DNA from: Aquimarina sp. Aq78
GTDB lineage: Bacteria; Bacteroidota; Bacteroidia; Flavobacteriales; Flavobacteriaceae
DNA length: 64,000 nucleotides
Assembly (NCBI RefSeq): GCF_900299525.1
Contig: NZ_OMKA01000003.1
Location: 186,001 to 250,000 of the forward strand
Direction: 5' to 3'
Within the stretch, counting starts at the first letter, position 1, and each line of letters starts with the position of its first letter. Shown in pieces: positions 33,136-43,172 of this stretch. The position numbers were made by a program, and so were the translations under genes. The notes under the pieces are model-generated. The model worked only from the letters and a program-made list of their open reading frames with translations, was not told the DNA's origin and did not search any database.

Positions 33136-35208
33136 ATGTGTAATCGCAAAACATTTCTTTTACTCTTCCCGTTTTTTCTGTGTTCAATTCTATTTTTTTC
33201 TTGCTCAAAAGAAAAAATATTAACGAACGCTGAAACGGATTGGTTAAAACAAAATGATTCTATTACAATAGCTTTGTTTCCGTATTACCCACCATATCAA
33301 TTTATAAATGACCATACTACTATTGAAGGCATTTTTATTGAATATTTTAATCTAATTGAGCATAAAATAGATCATAAATTTAAAAGAAGGTATTATTCTG
33401 ATTGGTCCGAACTGGTTAAGGATGCCAAAAGTAAAAAGATTGATATGATCCTGGAAGCTCAACAAACCTGGGATCGTAGTCAATATCTAAACTTTTATAC
33501 CGAATTCTTTGACACTCCTTTTGTTCTTGTAGCTTCAAAAGATACTCCCGATGGACTTACTTTAAAAGATTTTAGTACCAAAACCATAACCGTTCCCCTT
33601 GGGTACTCTTCAGAAGAATACTTAAGAAAAAAACATCCCGAGATTAAACTTAAAACCTATCTCAACGAAAATATGGCTCTACAAAAGGTGCAGATAGGAG
33701 AGCACGATGCATATTTTGGTCCAAAAACTGTGGCAAATTTTTTAATAAAATCCAAAAACTTCGACAATCTTAAAATCATAGCTGAAACTAAATATTCTTA
33801 CATCCCTAGTATTGCTGTTGATAAAGACAATACTGTTTTAAATAAAATCATTCAAAAGACTATTAACAATATTTCTGATAACGAAAAACAAAATATTGTA
33901 GAAAACTGGCTTTACATTAAAACAAAACCATTTTATAAAAACCCCAATTTTTTAATTCCTTTAGTCCTTTTTATATTGTTGGGCCTCCTCATTGTTTTGG
34001 GAATCAACTTTTATTTAGGGTACATTGTAAAACACAAGACAAAAGCACTAAGAATTGCAAAAGATAATGCCGAAAAGGATAATCAATTAAAAACAGCATT
34101 TATCCATAATATATCACATGAAATCCGAACACCAATGAATGGTATCATTGGTTTTTCTAGACTTCTTAAAGAATCGAATACAACGGATAACCAAAAAGAA
34201 AAATACACCAAAATTATAATTAAAAGCAGTAAACAATTAATTGATAGTATGGATAACATACTTGAAATTTCGAAATTACAAACGGGACAGGTTATTCTTA
34301 TCCAGGAAGAAACCGATCTTTACGAAGTTTTTGATATTGTTTTTTCGACTTTCGAAATAAAAGCAAAGAAAAAAGGAATCTCACTTATACTTAATAATAA
34401 CCTGTTAGATGATCAACGCTATGTGCTTATTGATAAACTTAAGCTTATCAAAATTATAAATAGTCTAGTTAAAAATGCGGTAAAATATACCAAAAGAGGA
34501 GCTGTACTTATTTCGGTTATGGTACAAACAGATCATTTGATTATTAATATACGAGACTCGGGAATTGGAATTGACCCCAAGAATCAACAGCTTATATTTA
34601 AAAGGTTTTCTCAATCAGAAAATCAAATTTCAAGAAAATATGGAGGATTAGGGTTGGGACTTACCATAGCCAAAGAGTATACAAATTTAATGAAAGGTGA
34701 GTTATCTTTTTCTTCTATTCCTGACAAAGGATCTACTTTTAGAATCGTATTACCTTATCATCCTGTTATGGTAACCAATCCTCTGAATACTATATCGCCT
34801 ACATTATCTAAAGAAGTAAAAACCAAGCAACATTCTATCCTGATTGCAGAAGATGGTGACGTTAATTTTTTGGTTCTTAAAACAATTTTACTAAAAATAG
34901 AAAACTATCACTTTACCATTCACCGTGCTAAAGATGGAAAAGAAGCAGTAACATTTATTAAAGAAAATAATTCTATTAGTCTGGTATTTATGGACATGAA
35001 GATGCCCGAAATGGATGGCTATGACGCTACAGTACTTATAAAGAAACTAAACCCAGAACTGCCTGTGATTGCACAAACAGCATATGCTAACAAAGAAGAC
35101 ATACTAAATGTTTTTGCCTCTGGATGCGACGATTTTATTGCAAAACCAGTTGATCCAGAAATTTTGAAAAAAGTAATTCATAAGTATTTATCCGTATATT
35201 CTTTTTAA
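33136..35208 (+). CDS. Hybrid histidine kinase with solute-binding sensor (copy 1)
   Basis: 690 aa. Lipobox-like FFSCSK (C23), then a family-3 solute-binding domain in the periplasm (about 35-255, ITIALFPYYPPYQFINDHTTIEGIFIEYF). One membrane helix (about 275-300), a short coil, HisKA with NISHEIRTPMNG (H328), HATPase (VKNAVKYT, DSGIGIDPKNQQ, GGLGLGLTIAK) and a receiver with phosphoacceptor D620 in LVFMDMKMPEMDGYDA and the Lys of IAKPVD. It looks like BvgS/EvgS-type sensing of a bound ligand. The output regulator is not in the window. A close paralogue follows. Confidence 0.9.
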   Translation: MCNRKTFLLLFPFFLCSILFFSCSKEKILTNAETDWLKQNDSITIALFPYYPPYQFINDHTTIEGIFIEYFNLIEHKIDHKFKRRYYSDWSELVKDAKSKKIDMILEAQQTWDRSQYLNFYTEFFDTPFVLVASKDTPDGLTLKDFSTKTITVPLGYSSEEYLRKKHPEIKLKTYLNENMALQKVQIGEHDAYFGPKTVANFLIKSKNFDNLKIIAETKYSYIPSIAVDKDNTVLNKIIQKTINNISDNEKQNIVENWLYIKTKPFYKNPNFLIPLVLFILLGLLIVLGINFYLGYIVKHKTKALRIAKDNAEKDNQLKTAFIHNISHEIRTPMNGIIGFSRLLKESNTTDNQKEKYTKIIIKSSKQLIDSMDNILEISKLQTGQVILIQEETDLYEVFDIVFSTFEIKAKKKGISLILNNNLLDDQRYVLIDKLKLIKIINSLVKNAVKYTKRGAVLISVMVQTDHLIINIRDSGIGIDPKNQQLIFKRFSQSENQISRKYGGLGLGLTIAKEYTNLMKGELSFSSIPDKGSTFRIVLPYHPVMVTNPLNTISPTLSKEVKTKQHSILIAEDGDVNFLVLKTILLKIENYHFTIHRAKDGKEAVTFIKENNSISLVFMDMKMPEMDGYDATVLIKKLNPELPVIAQTAYANKEDILNVFASGCDDFIAKPVDPEILKKVIHKYLSVYSF

Positions 35209-35369
35209 AATAAATACAATCCCTTATGATAGAAAAATTTATGAATTATGAATTTATATTAATTCACTTTGTTCTATAAATAAGACAAGTGTTTCTTGAA
35301 AGTGTTACTATTAAATAGTATCTTTATTAATAAGGAGCAAGAAAAGTAAGGGATAACTAGTAAAAAGCT

Positions 35370-37448
35370 ATGGCAAAAAAACTACTATATATTTTCTGTT
35401 CTTTTAGTATATGGATAGGATTTTTTTCTTGTTCAAAATCTACAATTCTAAGTGACAAAGAGAAAGATTGGTTACAAAACAATGATAGTATTTCTGTTGG
35501 AGTTTTTCCATATTATGCCCCATATCAATTCATTAATGAAAATGAAGAAATAGATGGTATCTTAATTGATTACCTCGCTCTTATCGAAAAGAAAATTGGC
35601 CACAAATTTCAACGAAAACTATATACCAATTGGGAACAACTTCTAAACGATGCAAAAAATAACAAAATTGAAATCATTTTAGAAATTCAACAAACCAATA
35701 AAAGGGATGCTTATCTTAATTTCTACTCACAACTCTTCGAGTCTAGTCACGCTATTATAACTCAAAAAGATATCGATTACGGAACGAATCTAAAAGACTA
35801 TACCGATAAAATAATTACGGTTCCAAAAGATTATGCGATATATGAAATCTTGAAAGAATATGAAAAAGACCTCAACATTTCTACCGAAATAGACGATTTA
35901 AGTTGTTTAAGAAAAGTTAGCTCTGGAAAGTACCATGCTTATATAGGACCAAAGGCAGTAGCTAATTACCTCATAAAAACAGAAAATCTGGATAATCTCA
36001 AAATTGCTTCAGAAACCCAATTTACATATGCTCCAAGTCTTGCAGTTCAAAAAAGTAATACTATGCTTAGTGAAATTATTTCTAAGACTACCAGCAGTAT
36101 TACCGATAATGAAAAGGAAATCATTTTTGAAAATTGGTTATATCATACCGTTATTCCTTTTTATAAAAAAGCAAGCTTTTGGATTACCCTTTCCGGGATT
36201 ATTCTACTATCGTTAGTTGTCATTCTTCTTCTTAACAGATATCTTAAATATTTAATCAAACAAAAAACAAAAGAATTAAAAATTGCTAAAGAGCGGGCCG
36301 AAGAAAGTAATAAATTAAAAACTGCATTTATTCATAATATTTCTCATGAAGTACGTACTCCTATGAATGGTATTATTGGTTTTTCTGAATTACTTAATGA
36401 CCCACAAATCACACCGGATCAACAAAAAGAATATTCAAAAATTATTATAAATAGCAGTAATCAATTAATCAATATTATCGATGATATCATCGAAATCTCA
36501 AAATTAGAGACGAATCAGGTCGAAGTTCGTTTTGAAGAAATAAATATTAACGAAACATTACAAACACTATTTTCTGATTTTCAGAGTAAAGCGATTAGCA
36601 AAAATATTGCCATATACCTCAATAATAAATTAACCGATGATCAGGGTATCATACTTATGGATAAGTTAAAAATCCATAAGATTCTACAAAATCTTATTGA
36701 TAATGCAATCAAATTTACAGCCAAAGGTATGATCGAAATTTCTAGTGAAATTGAAAATAGTTCTCTGGTAATTACGATAATAGACACAGGAATAGGTATC
36801 AAACCCGAAGATCAGGAGTTAATATTTAGAAACTTCTCACAGTCTGAGAAAGAAGTTACAAAAAGCTATGATGGTCTTGGATTGGGCTTATCAATTGCTC
36901 AGAAAAATGCCAAATTAATTGGAGGTAATGTTACTTTTGTTTCAATGGTTAATAAAGGTTCTATATTCACATTAACAGTACCATACCATCCTATAGTTAA
37001 TCCTCTTACATCTGATATCCCTTCGAATAAAGAAAAGGCTCCAGACATTCCCATAAAACAGGTTATTTTAATTGTAGAAGACGGTGATGTGAATTTTTTA
37101 TTCCTTAAAACGATATTACTAAAAATGAAAGGATATAAATTTGTAATTCATCGTGCAGAAAATGGAAAGAAAGCAGTAGAGATTTGCAAAAAAAATGACC
37201 ATATCGATTTAATTCTCATGGATATAAGAATGCCTGTGATGGATGGTTATACAGCTACAAGAAAGATAAAGAAGATGAGACCCGGGTTACCCATCGTAGC
37301 ACAAACGGCATACTCTACAGAAGAAGATATCCAAAAAGCATTAGATGCAGGTTGTGATGATTTTGTTTCTAAACCTGTAGATAGAAAAATACTGAAACCT
37401 ATTATCAATAAATACTTTTCAGTTTTTTCAAAATCAAAATTTACTTAA
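35370..37448 (+). CDS. Hybrid histidine kinase with solute-binding sensor (copy 2)
   Basis: 692 aa, same order as copy 1 and alignable from end to end: lipobox-like FFSCSK, solute-binding domain (SVGVFPYYAPYQFINENEEIDGILIDYL), one helix (about 267-290), H326 in NISHEVRTPMNG, HATPase (IDNAIKFT, DTGIGIKPEDQ, DGLGLGLSIAQ) and D618 in LILMDIRMPVMDGYTA with VSKPVD. Divergence is greatest in the sensor domain, as expected after tandem duplication and ligand change. The next gene (DUF1853) starts 7 bp after its stop and may share the message. Confidence 0.9.
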   Translation: MAKKLLYIFCSFSIWIGFFSCSKSTILSDKEKDWLQNNDSISVGVFPYYAPYQFINENEEIDGILIDYLALIEKKIGHKFQRKLYTNWEQLLNDAKNNKIEIILEIQQTNKRDAYLNFYSQLFESSHAIITQKDIDYGTNLKDYTDKIITVPKDYAIYEILKEYEKDLNISTEIDDLSCLRKVSSGKYHAYIGPKAVANYLIKTENLDNLKIASETQFTYAPSLAVQKSNTMLSEIISKTTSSITDNEKEIIFENWLYHTVIPFYKKASFWITLSGIILLSLVVILLLNRYLKYLIKQKTKELKIAKERAEESNKLKTAFIHNISHEVRTPMNGIIGFSELLNDPQITPDQQKEYSKIIINSSNQLINIIDDIIEISKLETNQVEVRFEEININETLQTLFSDFQSKAISKNIAIYLNNKLTDDQGIILMDKLKIHKILQNLIDNAIKFTAKGMIEISSEIENSSLVITIIDTGIGIKPEDQELIFRNFSQSEKEVTKSYDGLGLGLSIAQKNAKLIGGNVTFVSMVNKGSIFTLTVPYHPIVNPLTSDIPSNKEKAPDIPIKQVILIVEDGDVNFLFLKTILLKMKGYKFVIHRAENGKKAVEICKKNDHIDLILMDIRMPVMDGYTATRKIKKMRPGLPIVAQTAYSTEEDIQKALDAGCDDFVSKPVDRKILKPIINKYFSVFSKSKFT

Positions 37449-37455
37449 AACTTAA

Positions 37456-38280
37456 ATGCCAATCAAGAATGAATATTTAGGGTTTTTAAATAGTAAGCCC
37501 TTATGGAATGATAAAGCTTTTTTGAACCTATCGCCTTTTGGTATCGAAGAGGTACTAGAAAACGACGTTTTACCCGATGCAACAGAAATTAATATTCGGG
37601 ATAACGAAGTATTAGGGAAGCGTATAGAATACTTTTTTGAATATTGTATTACCAATTCTGATCGTTATGAGGTTATAGCAAAGAATATTCAAGTATATCT
37701 GGATAAGATTACAATCGGAGAATTAGATTTTCTAATAAAAGATCATAGAGATAATAAGACTTTACATATTGAAGTTGTATACAAATTTTATCTGTATGAC
37801 TCATTAATTGAAGGTGAGCTGAAACAATGGATTGGTCCAAACCGTAAAGATACCTTACTTCAAAAAATAGAAAAATTAAAAACAAAACAATTGCCTTTAC
37901 TCTACAGAGACGAAACTCTGCCTATTCTGGAAGATTTACAAATAGATCCAAAAAGTATTCATCAACAGGTATGTTATATGGCGAATCTTTTTGTCCCTAT
38001 TTCTATGAAAAATGAGCTGCTCCCTATTATAAACAATCAATGTATTGTTGGTTTTTGGTTAAGATCAGAAGCTTTTACCTTAGAACAATATGGTAGTTGT
38101 TATTTTAATATTCCGAAGAAAAAAGATTGGGTTACCGATCCAAAACATGGTGACATCTGGTTTTCTTTTGATGACATAAAAGAACAGGTACAGGTATTAT
38201 TATCACAAAAAAAATCTCCATTACTTTGGATGAGGAGTAATGGAGATTCTTATAAACGTTTTTTTGTAGTTTGGTGGTAA
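37456..38280 (+). CDS. DUF1853 family protein
   Basis: 274 aa, cytoplasmic. It has the family's opening (FLNSKPLWNDKAFLNLSPFGIEEVL, about 10-34), an 'RIEYFFEYCI' stretch near 56, a nuclease-like strand set (IGELDFLIKDHRDNKTLHIEVVYKFYLY, about 94-121, with the E-x-V-x-K pattern), and a C-terminal LWMRSNGDSYKRFFVVWW. The middle looks like a PD-(D/E)XK core, which suggests nuclease ancestry, but no activity is established. Possibly co-transcribed with the second hybrid kinase. A 12-bp inverted repeat lies near its 3' end. Confidence 0.8.
   Translation: MPIKNEYLGFLNSKPLWNDKAFLNLSPFGIEEVLENDVLPDATEINIRDNEVLGKRIEYFFEYCITNSDRYEVIAKNIQVYLDKITIGELDFLIKDHRDNKTLHIEVVYKFYLYDSLIEGELKQWIGPNRKDTLLQKIEKLKTKQLPLLYRDETLPILEDLQIDPKSIHQQVCYMANLFVPISMKNELLPIINNQCIVGFWLRSEAFTLEQYGSCYFNIPKKKDWVTDPKHGDIWFSFDDIKEQVQVLLSQKKSPLLWMRSNGDSYKRFFVVWW
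38213..38248 (+). repeat. 12-bp perfect inverted repeat inside the DUF1853 gene end
   Basis: AATCTCCATTAC and GTAATGGAGATT with a 12-nt loop, about 30-70 bp before the stop and within the coding sequence. There is no T-run, but with convergent genes here it may slow polymerase or protect the transcript end. Confidence 0.4.
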
Positions 38281-38312
38281 ACTATTGTATCTAAATTGGA
38301 TTAAATGGTAAA

Positions 38313-39620
38313 TCAATGTATTCTAATATTTTCAACTTTTAATTCTGGATTAGTACCATCTAACCAATTCGTTTCTGAATTAATAACTTGAATGTTTGAA
38401 ATGATACCACTAGCTCCACTAACATTAAAAGCCTTATAAACGCCTGAAAGTATTACTTCAGAAATTGTAATATTATGAATTTTTTGAATAGAACCTCCAG
38501 AAGAAATTCTAAAAGCCGCTTCTCTAGCACTATTATTTGGGTCAGGTTTATGACCTCCAATATCATGTCCAACAACATTAGAAACAATAACATTAGATGT
38601 GTTACTATTTGAGTTAATATCTATATTGAAAAGGTTAGTCCCTCCTTGTTGAATAACGTCCCTAACAATTATATGATCTGTTCTTGTAGGAACATTCCAA
38701 TTCGTGTGGGGTTGGAGAGCAATTCCCCTTTGTCCATTATAGCAGTTTATGGTTACATTCAAAATTTTTATATTCTTAGAATTTAATATTCCCAGTGCAT
38801 TGTCGTATTTACTTTTAGGTATATAAATACCTCCATATAAAGTTACATTTACAACCGAATAAGGAGACGTTTCGGTTAAGTCTCTAAGTTTCCCTATGTT
38901 AATTAAACCTCCAGTATCAGTTGCTGGAAATGTTTGTGGCAACCCATGAGGTGCAGGTGTATTATACCATAATAGGTAACTTTCTTTATAGAATTGGCAT
39001 ACATCCCTATCTTCATTGACTCCAACAAAAGTAGCACCACTAAAATCGTAATAGCGGTTGTTTTGATTTAAATGTAAAGTCTTTTCAAGTAGAAATTTTC
39101 CATTTGCTACAAATTTTTGAACACTTGGAAATGATTCAATTGCTTTTTGAAAATTTTGACCACACGGAATAACACCAGTATCATCAATATCCCACCATTG
39201 TGGTATTACATAGTTGTTTTTTAAATTACCTCTAACTTTACCATCATCTAAAGTAAAATCCCATCTATCCCAAAAACAATCTTCGACGGTTCCATTATCC
39301 TTTAAATCGAAAATTTGATATTGACCTGCATTAATACTACCATTTATGGTTAGTGTAGTATTACCCTTTATTATAAATTTATTCCCTTTAAAAAACTTTA
39401 GTTCGATTCCTTCAGGAATATTGAAATCAACACGAACTTCTATATCTCCTTTGATTGTAATAGTACCATTTCCATTAAGACTTGTAACTGCATCTGATAA
39501 AACATTATTAATATTTGGATCATTATCCTGTATTCCGCCAGAAATAATAAATTCTGTTGTCTGCTGTCCCCATGAAATAAATGATGACAGTAGTAATAGT
39601 GATGTGAATATTTTAATCAT
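38313..39620 (-). CDS. Secreted beta-helix-like protein
   Basis: 435 aa with a signal peptide (MIKIFTSLLLLSSFISWGQQ). The body has repeated short strands in the style of a right-handed parallel beta-helix (KNIKILNVTINCYNGQRGIALQP, DHIIVRDVIQQGGTNLFNIDINS, IHNITISEVILSGVYKAFNVSG), as in pectate lyases and tailspike-like proteins. I cannot see a lyase or hydrolase active site by eye. It probably binds or cuts a polysaccharide outside the cell. Convergent with DUF1853. Confidence 0.65.
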   Translation of the reverse strand: MIKIFTSLLLLSSFISWGQQTTEFIISGGIQDNDPNINNVLSDAVTSLNGNGTITIKGDIEVRVDFNIPEGIELKFFKGNKFIIKGNTTLTINGSINAGQYQIFDLKDNGTVEDCFWDRWDFTLDDGKVRGNLKNNYVIPQWWDIDDTGVIPCGQNFQKAIESFPSVQKFVANGKFLLEKTLHLNQNNRYYDFSGATFVGVNEDRDVCQFYKESYLLWYNTPAPHGLPQTFPATDTGGLINIGKLRDLTETSPYSVVNVTLYGGIYIPKSKYDNALGILNSKNIKILNVTINCYNGQRGIALQPHTNWNVPTRTDHIIVRDVIQQGGTNLFNIDINSNSNTSNVIVSNVVGHDIGGHKPDPNNSAREAAFRISSGGSIQKIHNITISEVILSGVYKAFNVSGASGIISNIQVINSETNWLDGTNPELKVENIRIH

Positions 39621-39799
39621 TTGAATTAAGTTTTTGTGTGTATCTATATATGTCTTAATGATTAAAAATGTTACTTAGGTTTTATATTTTTTGTAATTCT
39701 GAATAATGTTTTTTAGGAATTTTTTTTTAGAAATGGAAGGAACTACTTATAACAATAAAGCATAATTAGTATATCATTTCTAACTTGAATTGATATTAA

Positions 39800-40195
39800 T
39801 TATTTTGTTTCTATAACAATAGAGCCAGCGGCAAAATCATGAATTGCTTTTCTTTTTTCATTCCCAGTTACTGTTACCAAAGAAATCCATCCTAGTGAGA
39901 ATTTTATTAAGAATCGAATAAGTGCTTTATGAAAGGCAATATTTTTATTATGATCTTCCTCTCTTTTTACTATAATATTACTAAAAGAATGCCCCACAGT
40001 ACCTCCATACCTAGCCGTCAATATTGGATCATAAAGAACAAAAATGAAAATAAAAGCTATGATTCTAAAAAAAACAGGAACCTCATTAAACAAAGCGAAG
40101 ATTTCTGTTATAACAAACATTAGTGCAATCAAAACTATTCCATCTACCACAACAGCTTTTATTCTGTCTGGTAAAATTGCATATTTCTTTTCCAT
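39800..40195 (-). CDS. RDD family membrane protein
   Basis: 131 aa with two to three membrane helices. The family residues are in place: RIKAVVVDGIVLIALMFV near 8-25 (R and D), LYDPILTARYGGTVGHSFSNIIVKRE near 52-77 (the second D and G-x-T-x-G), and KRKAIHDFAAGSIVI near the end. RDD proteins are small integral proteins; some act in sodium/proton exchange but most have no known role. It is a single gene. Confidence 0.85.
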   Translation of the reverse strand: MEKKYAILPDRIKAVVVDGIVLIALMFVITEIFALFNEVPVFFRIIAFIFIFVLYDPILTARYGGTVGHSFSNIIVKREEDHNKNIAFHKALIRFLIKFSLGWISLVTVTGNEKRKAIHDFAAGSIVIETK

Positions 40196-40322
40196 AATTT
40201 TAGTGATATTTGCTAATACTGTTATGTATATGTCATAATCAACTGATATGTTACCTAACTATCTCAAATGCGCATTTGTTTCTATACTATCATTCTAAAA
40301 TCTCTGTACAAATCCATATCTA

Positions 40323-41786
40323 CTATAATCCACTTATATAACTCCCATAAAGATCGTTAAAACGAAATCCTTCAGATAACCTATATTTACTTAGTTTTTT
40401 ATATTCTACCAATCCCCACAATAAGAATTCCATCATAAAATAGTTATCTTCTATACTAGTTTCAGGTTGATATTCATTAATGAGGCTCTTAAGAGGAGTA
40501 ATAGCATCTAGTTTTTCTTTATACTCTTTGTCTGATATATCATCTAACAATTCGAATCCACTCTCTTCAAAAAACCAATTTATCAGATTCTGATATGGGC
40601 TTTCATAGCCTTCTTTTTCTAGTTTTTCGATTTTCGGAAAGTATTCTGAAAATAAAGTCTTAATAGCATCAGAAATTAAGGAATGGGCTACAGAGGCAGC
40701 TCCCTCCTGCTCTCCTTCATATACCAATTCTACTTTACCCGTAATAGCAGGAATAATACCTATAAAATCACTTAATCGCAATAGTGTTTGATCATCATCA
40801 GATCGCAATGCTCGGTATTCTGCCATACTTAACAAATTTTCATAAGCAGTAATACTCATTCTGGCACTAATGCCACTTTTATGATCAATGAACTCACTTT
40901 CTCTAGCCTGAAAACTAATTTGTTCTAACAGGTCCTTTGCAATATCTGGCACATAAACCAAATCAGCCTGCCTTGAATCTAATTTAGCTTCTTGCTGAGT
41001 AATCGTTTTTGCCACTTCTATAGTCTTGGGATAATGAGTAAGAATCTGTGAGCCTATTCTATCTTTTAAAGGTGTTACAATACTTCCGCGATTAGTATAA
41101 TCCTCTGGATTTGCTGTAAACACAAATTGTATATCTAATGGTAACCGAAGCTTAAACCCTCTAATCTGGATATCACCTTCTTGTAAAATATTAAATAATG
41201 CCACCTGAATACGAGCCTGTAAATCTGGTAATTCATTAATTACAAAAATACTTCGGTTTGCTCTTGGAATCATCCCAAAATGAATCACACGATCATCTGC
41301 ATAACTTAATTTTAGATTAGCAGCTTTAATTGGATCCACATCTCCTATTATATCAGCCACAGTAACATCCGGAGTTGCTAATTTTTCTGCAAAACGTTCT
41401 GATCGATGCAACCAACTAATGGGAGTATCATCACCTTTCTCTTCTACTAAATTAGTAGCATATCTCGAAATAGGGTGAAACGGATCATCACTAATTTCTG
41501 AGCCTTCTACTACAGGAACCCACTCATCCAGAAGGTTAATCATTTGTCGTGCTAAACGGGTTTTTGCCTGGCCACGTAATCCTAATAAATTAATATTATG
41601 CCTGGAAAGAATTGCTCTTTCTAATTCGGGAATCACTGTATTTTCATACCCATGAATTCCTGTAAAGGTTTCTTCATTATTACTAATCTTAGTTCTTAGA
41701 TTATTTCTTAATTCATCTTTTATCGATATACTTTGATATCCGGATTTCTTTAATTGGCCTAATGTCTTTATTTCTAAAATTTTCAT
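40323..41786 (-). CDS. MoxR/chelatase-type AAA+ ATPase
   Basis: 487 aa. A Walker A of the form GLRGQAKTR (about 72-80) has Ala where most P-loops have Gly. The Walker B is FVINELPDLQ (about 177), with Asn in place of the usual Asp. Both look typical of the magnesium-chelatase-like subgroup, as does DRVIHFGMIPRANRSIFVINELP. Sensor FTANPEDYTNRGSIVTPLKDRIGS follows. The VWA protein gene lies 45 bp upstream and is the expected partner. The pair probably remodels a target protein or inserts a cofactor; the target is not in view. Confidence 0.85.
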   Translation of the reverse strand: MKILEIKTLGQLKKSGYQSISIKDELRNNLRTKISNNEETFTGIHGYENTVIPELERAILSRHNINLLGLRGQAKTRLARQMINLLDEWVPVVEGSEISDDPFHPISRYATNLVEEKGDDTPISWLHRSERFAEKLATPDVTVADIIGDVDPIKAANLKLSYADDRVIHFGMIPRANRSIFVINELPDLQARIQVALFNILQEGDIQIRGFKLRLPLDIQFVFTANPEDYTNRGSIVTPLKDRIGSQILTHYPKTIEVAKTITQQEAKLDSRQADLVYVPDIAKDLLEQISFQARESEFIDHKSGISARMSITAYENLLSMAEYRALRSDDDQTLLRLSDFIGIIPAITGKVELVYEGEQEGAASVAHSLISDAIKTLFSEYFPKIEKLEKEGYESPYQNLINWFFEESGFELLDDISDKEYKEKLDAITPLKSLINEYQPETSIEDNYFMMEFLLWGLVEYKKLSKYRLSEGFRFNDLYGSYISGL

Positions 41787-41831
41787 CTTTTCTTTTTCGT
41801 TCTAACAAATACTTTTAAATTCAAAACGAAT

Positions 41832-42962
41832 TTATCCTCGTATTCTTTTTTTTCTATTCGTTTCATAGTCTTCAAAAATCATTTCACCTAGCCCATTAAG
41901 GCCAGTATAAAATGCTTTTCCTTGATTCGCATGGGTAAACTCTCTTACAAACTGCATTAAGTAAGGATCTTGTGCAATCATGAAGGTGGTTATGGGTATA
42001 TGCAATTTTCTGGCCTGTTGGGCCATCATATAACATTTGCTTACGATATACCGATCTAATCCATTACTATTCTTATAGTATTGCCCATCTGGCATTCTTA
42101 AACAACTTGGTTTACCATCGGTAATCATAAAAACCTGCTTATTTGTATTGCGTTTTCTTCGTAACATATCCATAGCCAGCTGTAAACCTGCTACGGTATT
42201 CGTATGATATGGCCCTACCTGTAAATATGGTAAATCTTTGATAGCGATTGGCCATGCATCATTACCAAAAACCAATATATCCAATGTATCTTTGGGATAT
42301 TTGGTAATGATAAGTTCTGCAAGTGCCATTGCAACTTTCTTGGCAGGAGTAATACGATCCTCTCCATACAAAATCATACTGTGACTAATATCAATCATCA
42401 ATACCGTACTCATTTGTGCTTTAAACTGGGTTTCTTCGACTACAAGATCATCTTCGGTTAGATTTAAATCACCGATCCCATGATTGATCTGCGCATTTTT
42501 AAGGCTTTCTGTTATTGATATTTGTTCTAACGAATCTCCATACTGATAATTACGAAACTCCCCAGAATGTTCATCTCCTTTGCCAATATAATTTGTTCTG
42601 TGATTGCCTGCTCCACTTCGTTTTAGCTTTCCGAAAATTTGATCTAGTGCTCTTTTTCGAATTGCCTGCTCGGTTTTGGCGGTAATAGACATTCCTCCTT
42701 TGCCATCTGGTTTTATCTCTTCTCGAATGTATCCTTTCTTCTTTAAATCCTCTACAAAATCATCCAGCGTGTAATTCTCATCGGTAAGTTGATATTCTTT
42801 ATCTAATTCTTTCATCCAGTCTAAAGCTTCATCAAGATCTCCCGAAGTATGGGTGATAACTTCCTGAAAAATATCAAAAAGCTTATCAAACGGAGATTGT
42901 TCTGGCGCCTCAAAGATTTTGAATGCAAAGCCTTTCCTAAATACTTTTTTTTCTTTTTTCAT
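41832..42962 (-). CDS. VWA domain protein, partner of the AAA+ ATPase
   Basis: 376 aa. The first ~150 residues are charged and helical. The VWA domain (about 180-370) has the metal site MIDISHSM (D-x-S-x-S, about 190-197), the Thr in the PYHTNTVAGLQ loop (about 250) and the Asp in MITDGKPS (about 279). This is the CoxE/BchD-like type that pairs with MoxR or BchI-type ATPases. It is the first gene of the two. A TATCTTTT box 24-31 bp upstream is one base off TAnnTTTG. Confidence 0.85.
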   Translation of the reverse strand: MKKEKKVFRKGFAFKIFEAPEQSPFDKLFDIFQEVITHTSGDLDEALDWMKELDKEYQLTDENYTLDDFVEDLKKKGYIREEIKPDGKGGMSITAKTEQAIRKRALDQIFGKLKRSGAGNHRTNYIGKGDEHSGEFRNYQYGDSLEQISITESLKNAQINHGIGDLNLTEDDLVVEETQFKAQMSTVLMIDISHSMILYGEDRITPAKKVAMALAELIITKYPKDTLDILVFGNDAWPIAIKDLPYLQVGPYHTNTVAGLQLAMDMLRRKRNTNKQVFMITDGKPSCLRMPDGQYYKNSNGLDRYIVSKCYMMAQQARKLHIPITTFMIAQDPYLMQFVREFTHANQGKAFYTGLNGLGEMIFEDYETNRKKRIRG

Positions 42963-43093
42963 TAGATAAAGTTAGTATAATTTATAAAAGATAAGAACTT
43001 ATTATCTATCGAAGAAATGAGAATTAACATTTGTTTTTGAGAACATTTATTAGAAAACAACGTATTGCATTACAACAAAGTACAAACAATTGT

Positions 43094-43101
43094 TATCTTT
43101 G
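43094..43101 (+). promoter_or_regulatory. -7 box TATCTTTG of the M28 peptidase gene
   Basis: An exact TAnnTTTG, with a leader of about 65 nt to the start at 43173. The nearest TTG upstream (43065-43067) is 26 nt away, longer than normal, so the -33 part is uncertain. Confidence 0.5.
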
Positions 43102-43172
43102 AAAAGAAGGTAGCTCTTTTTAATTATACGCTATACCATTAATTTGATCACGCAATTATATCATTCTCACTC

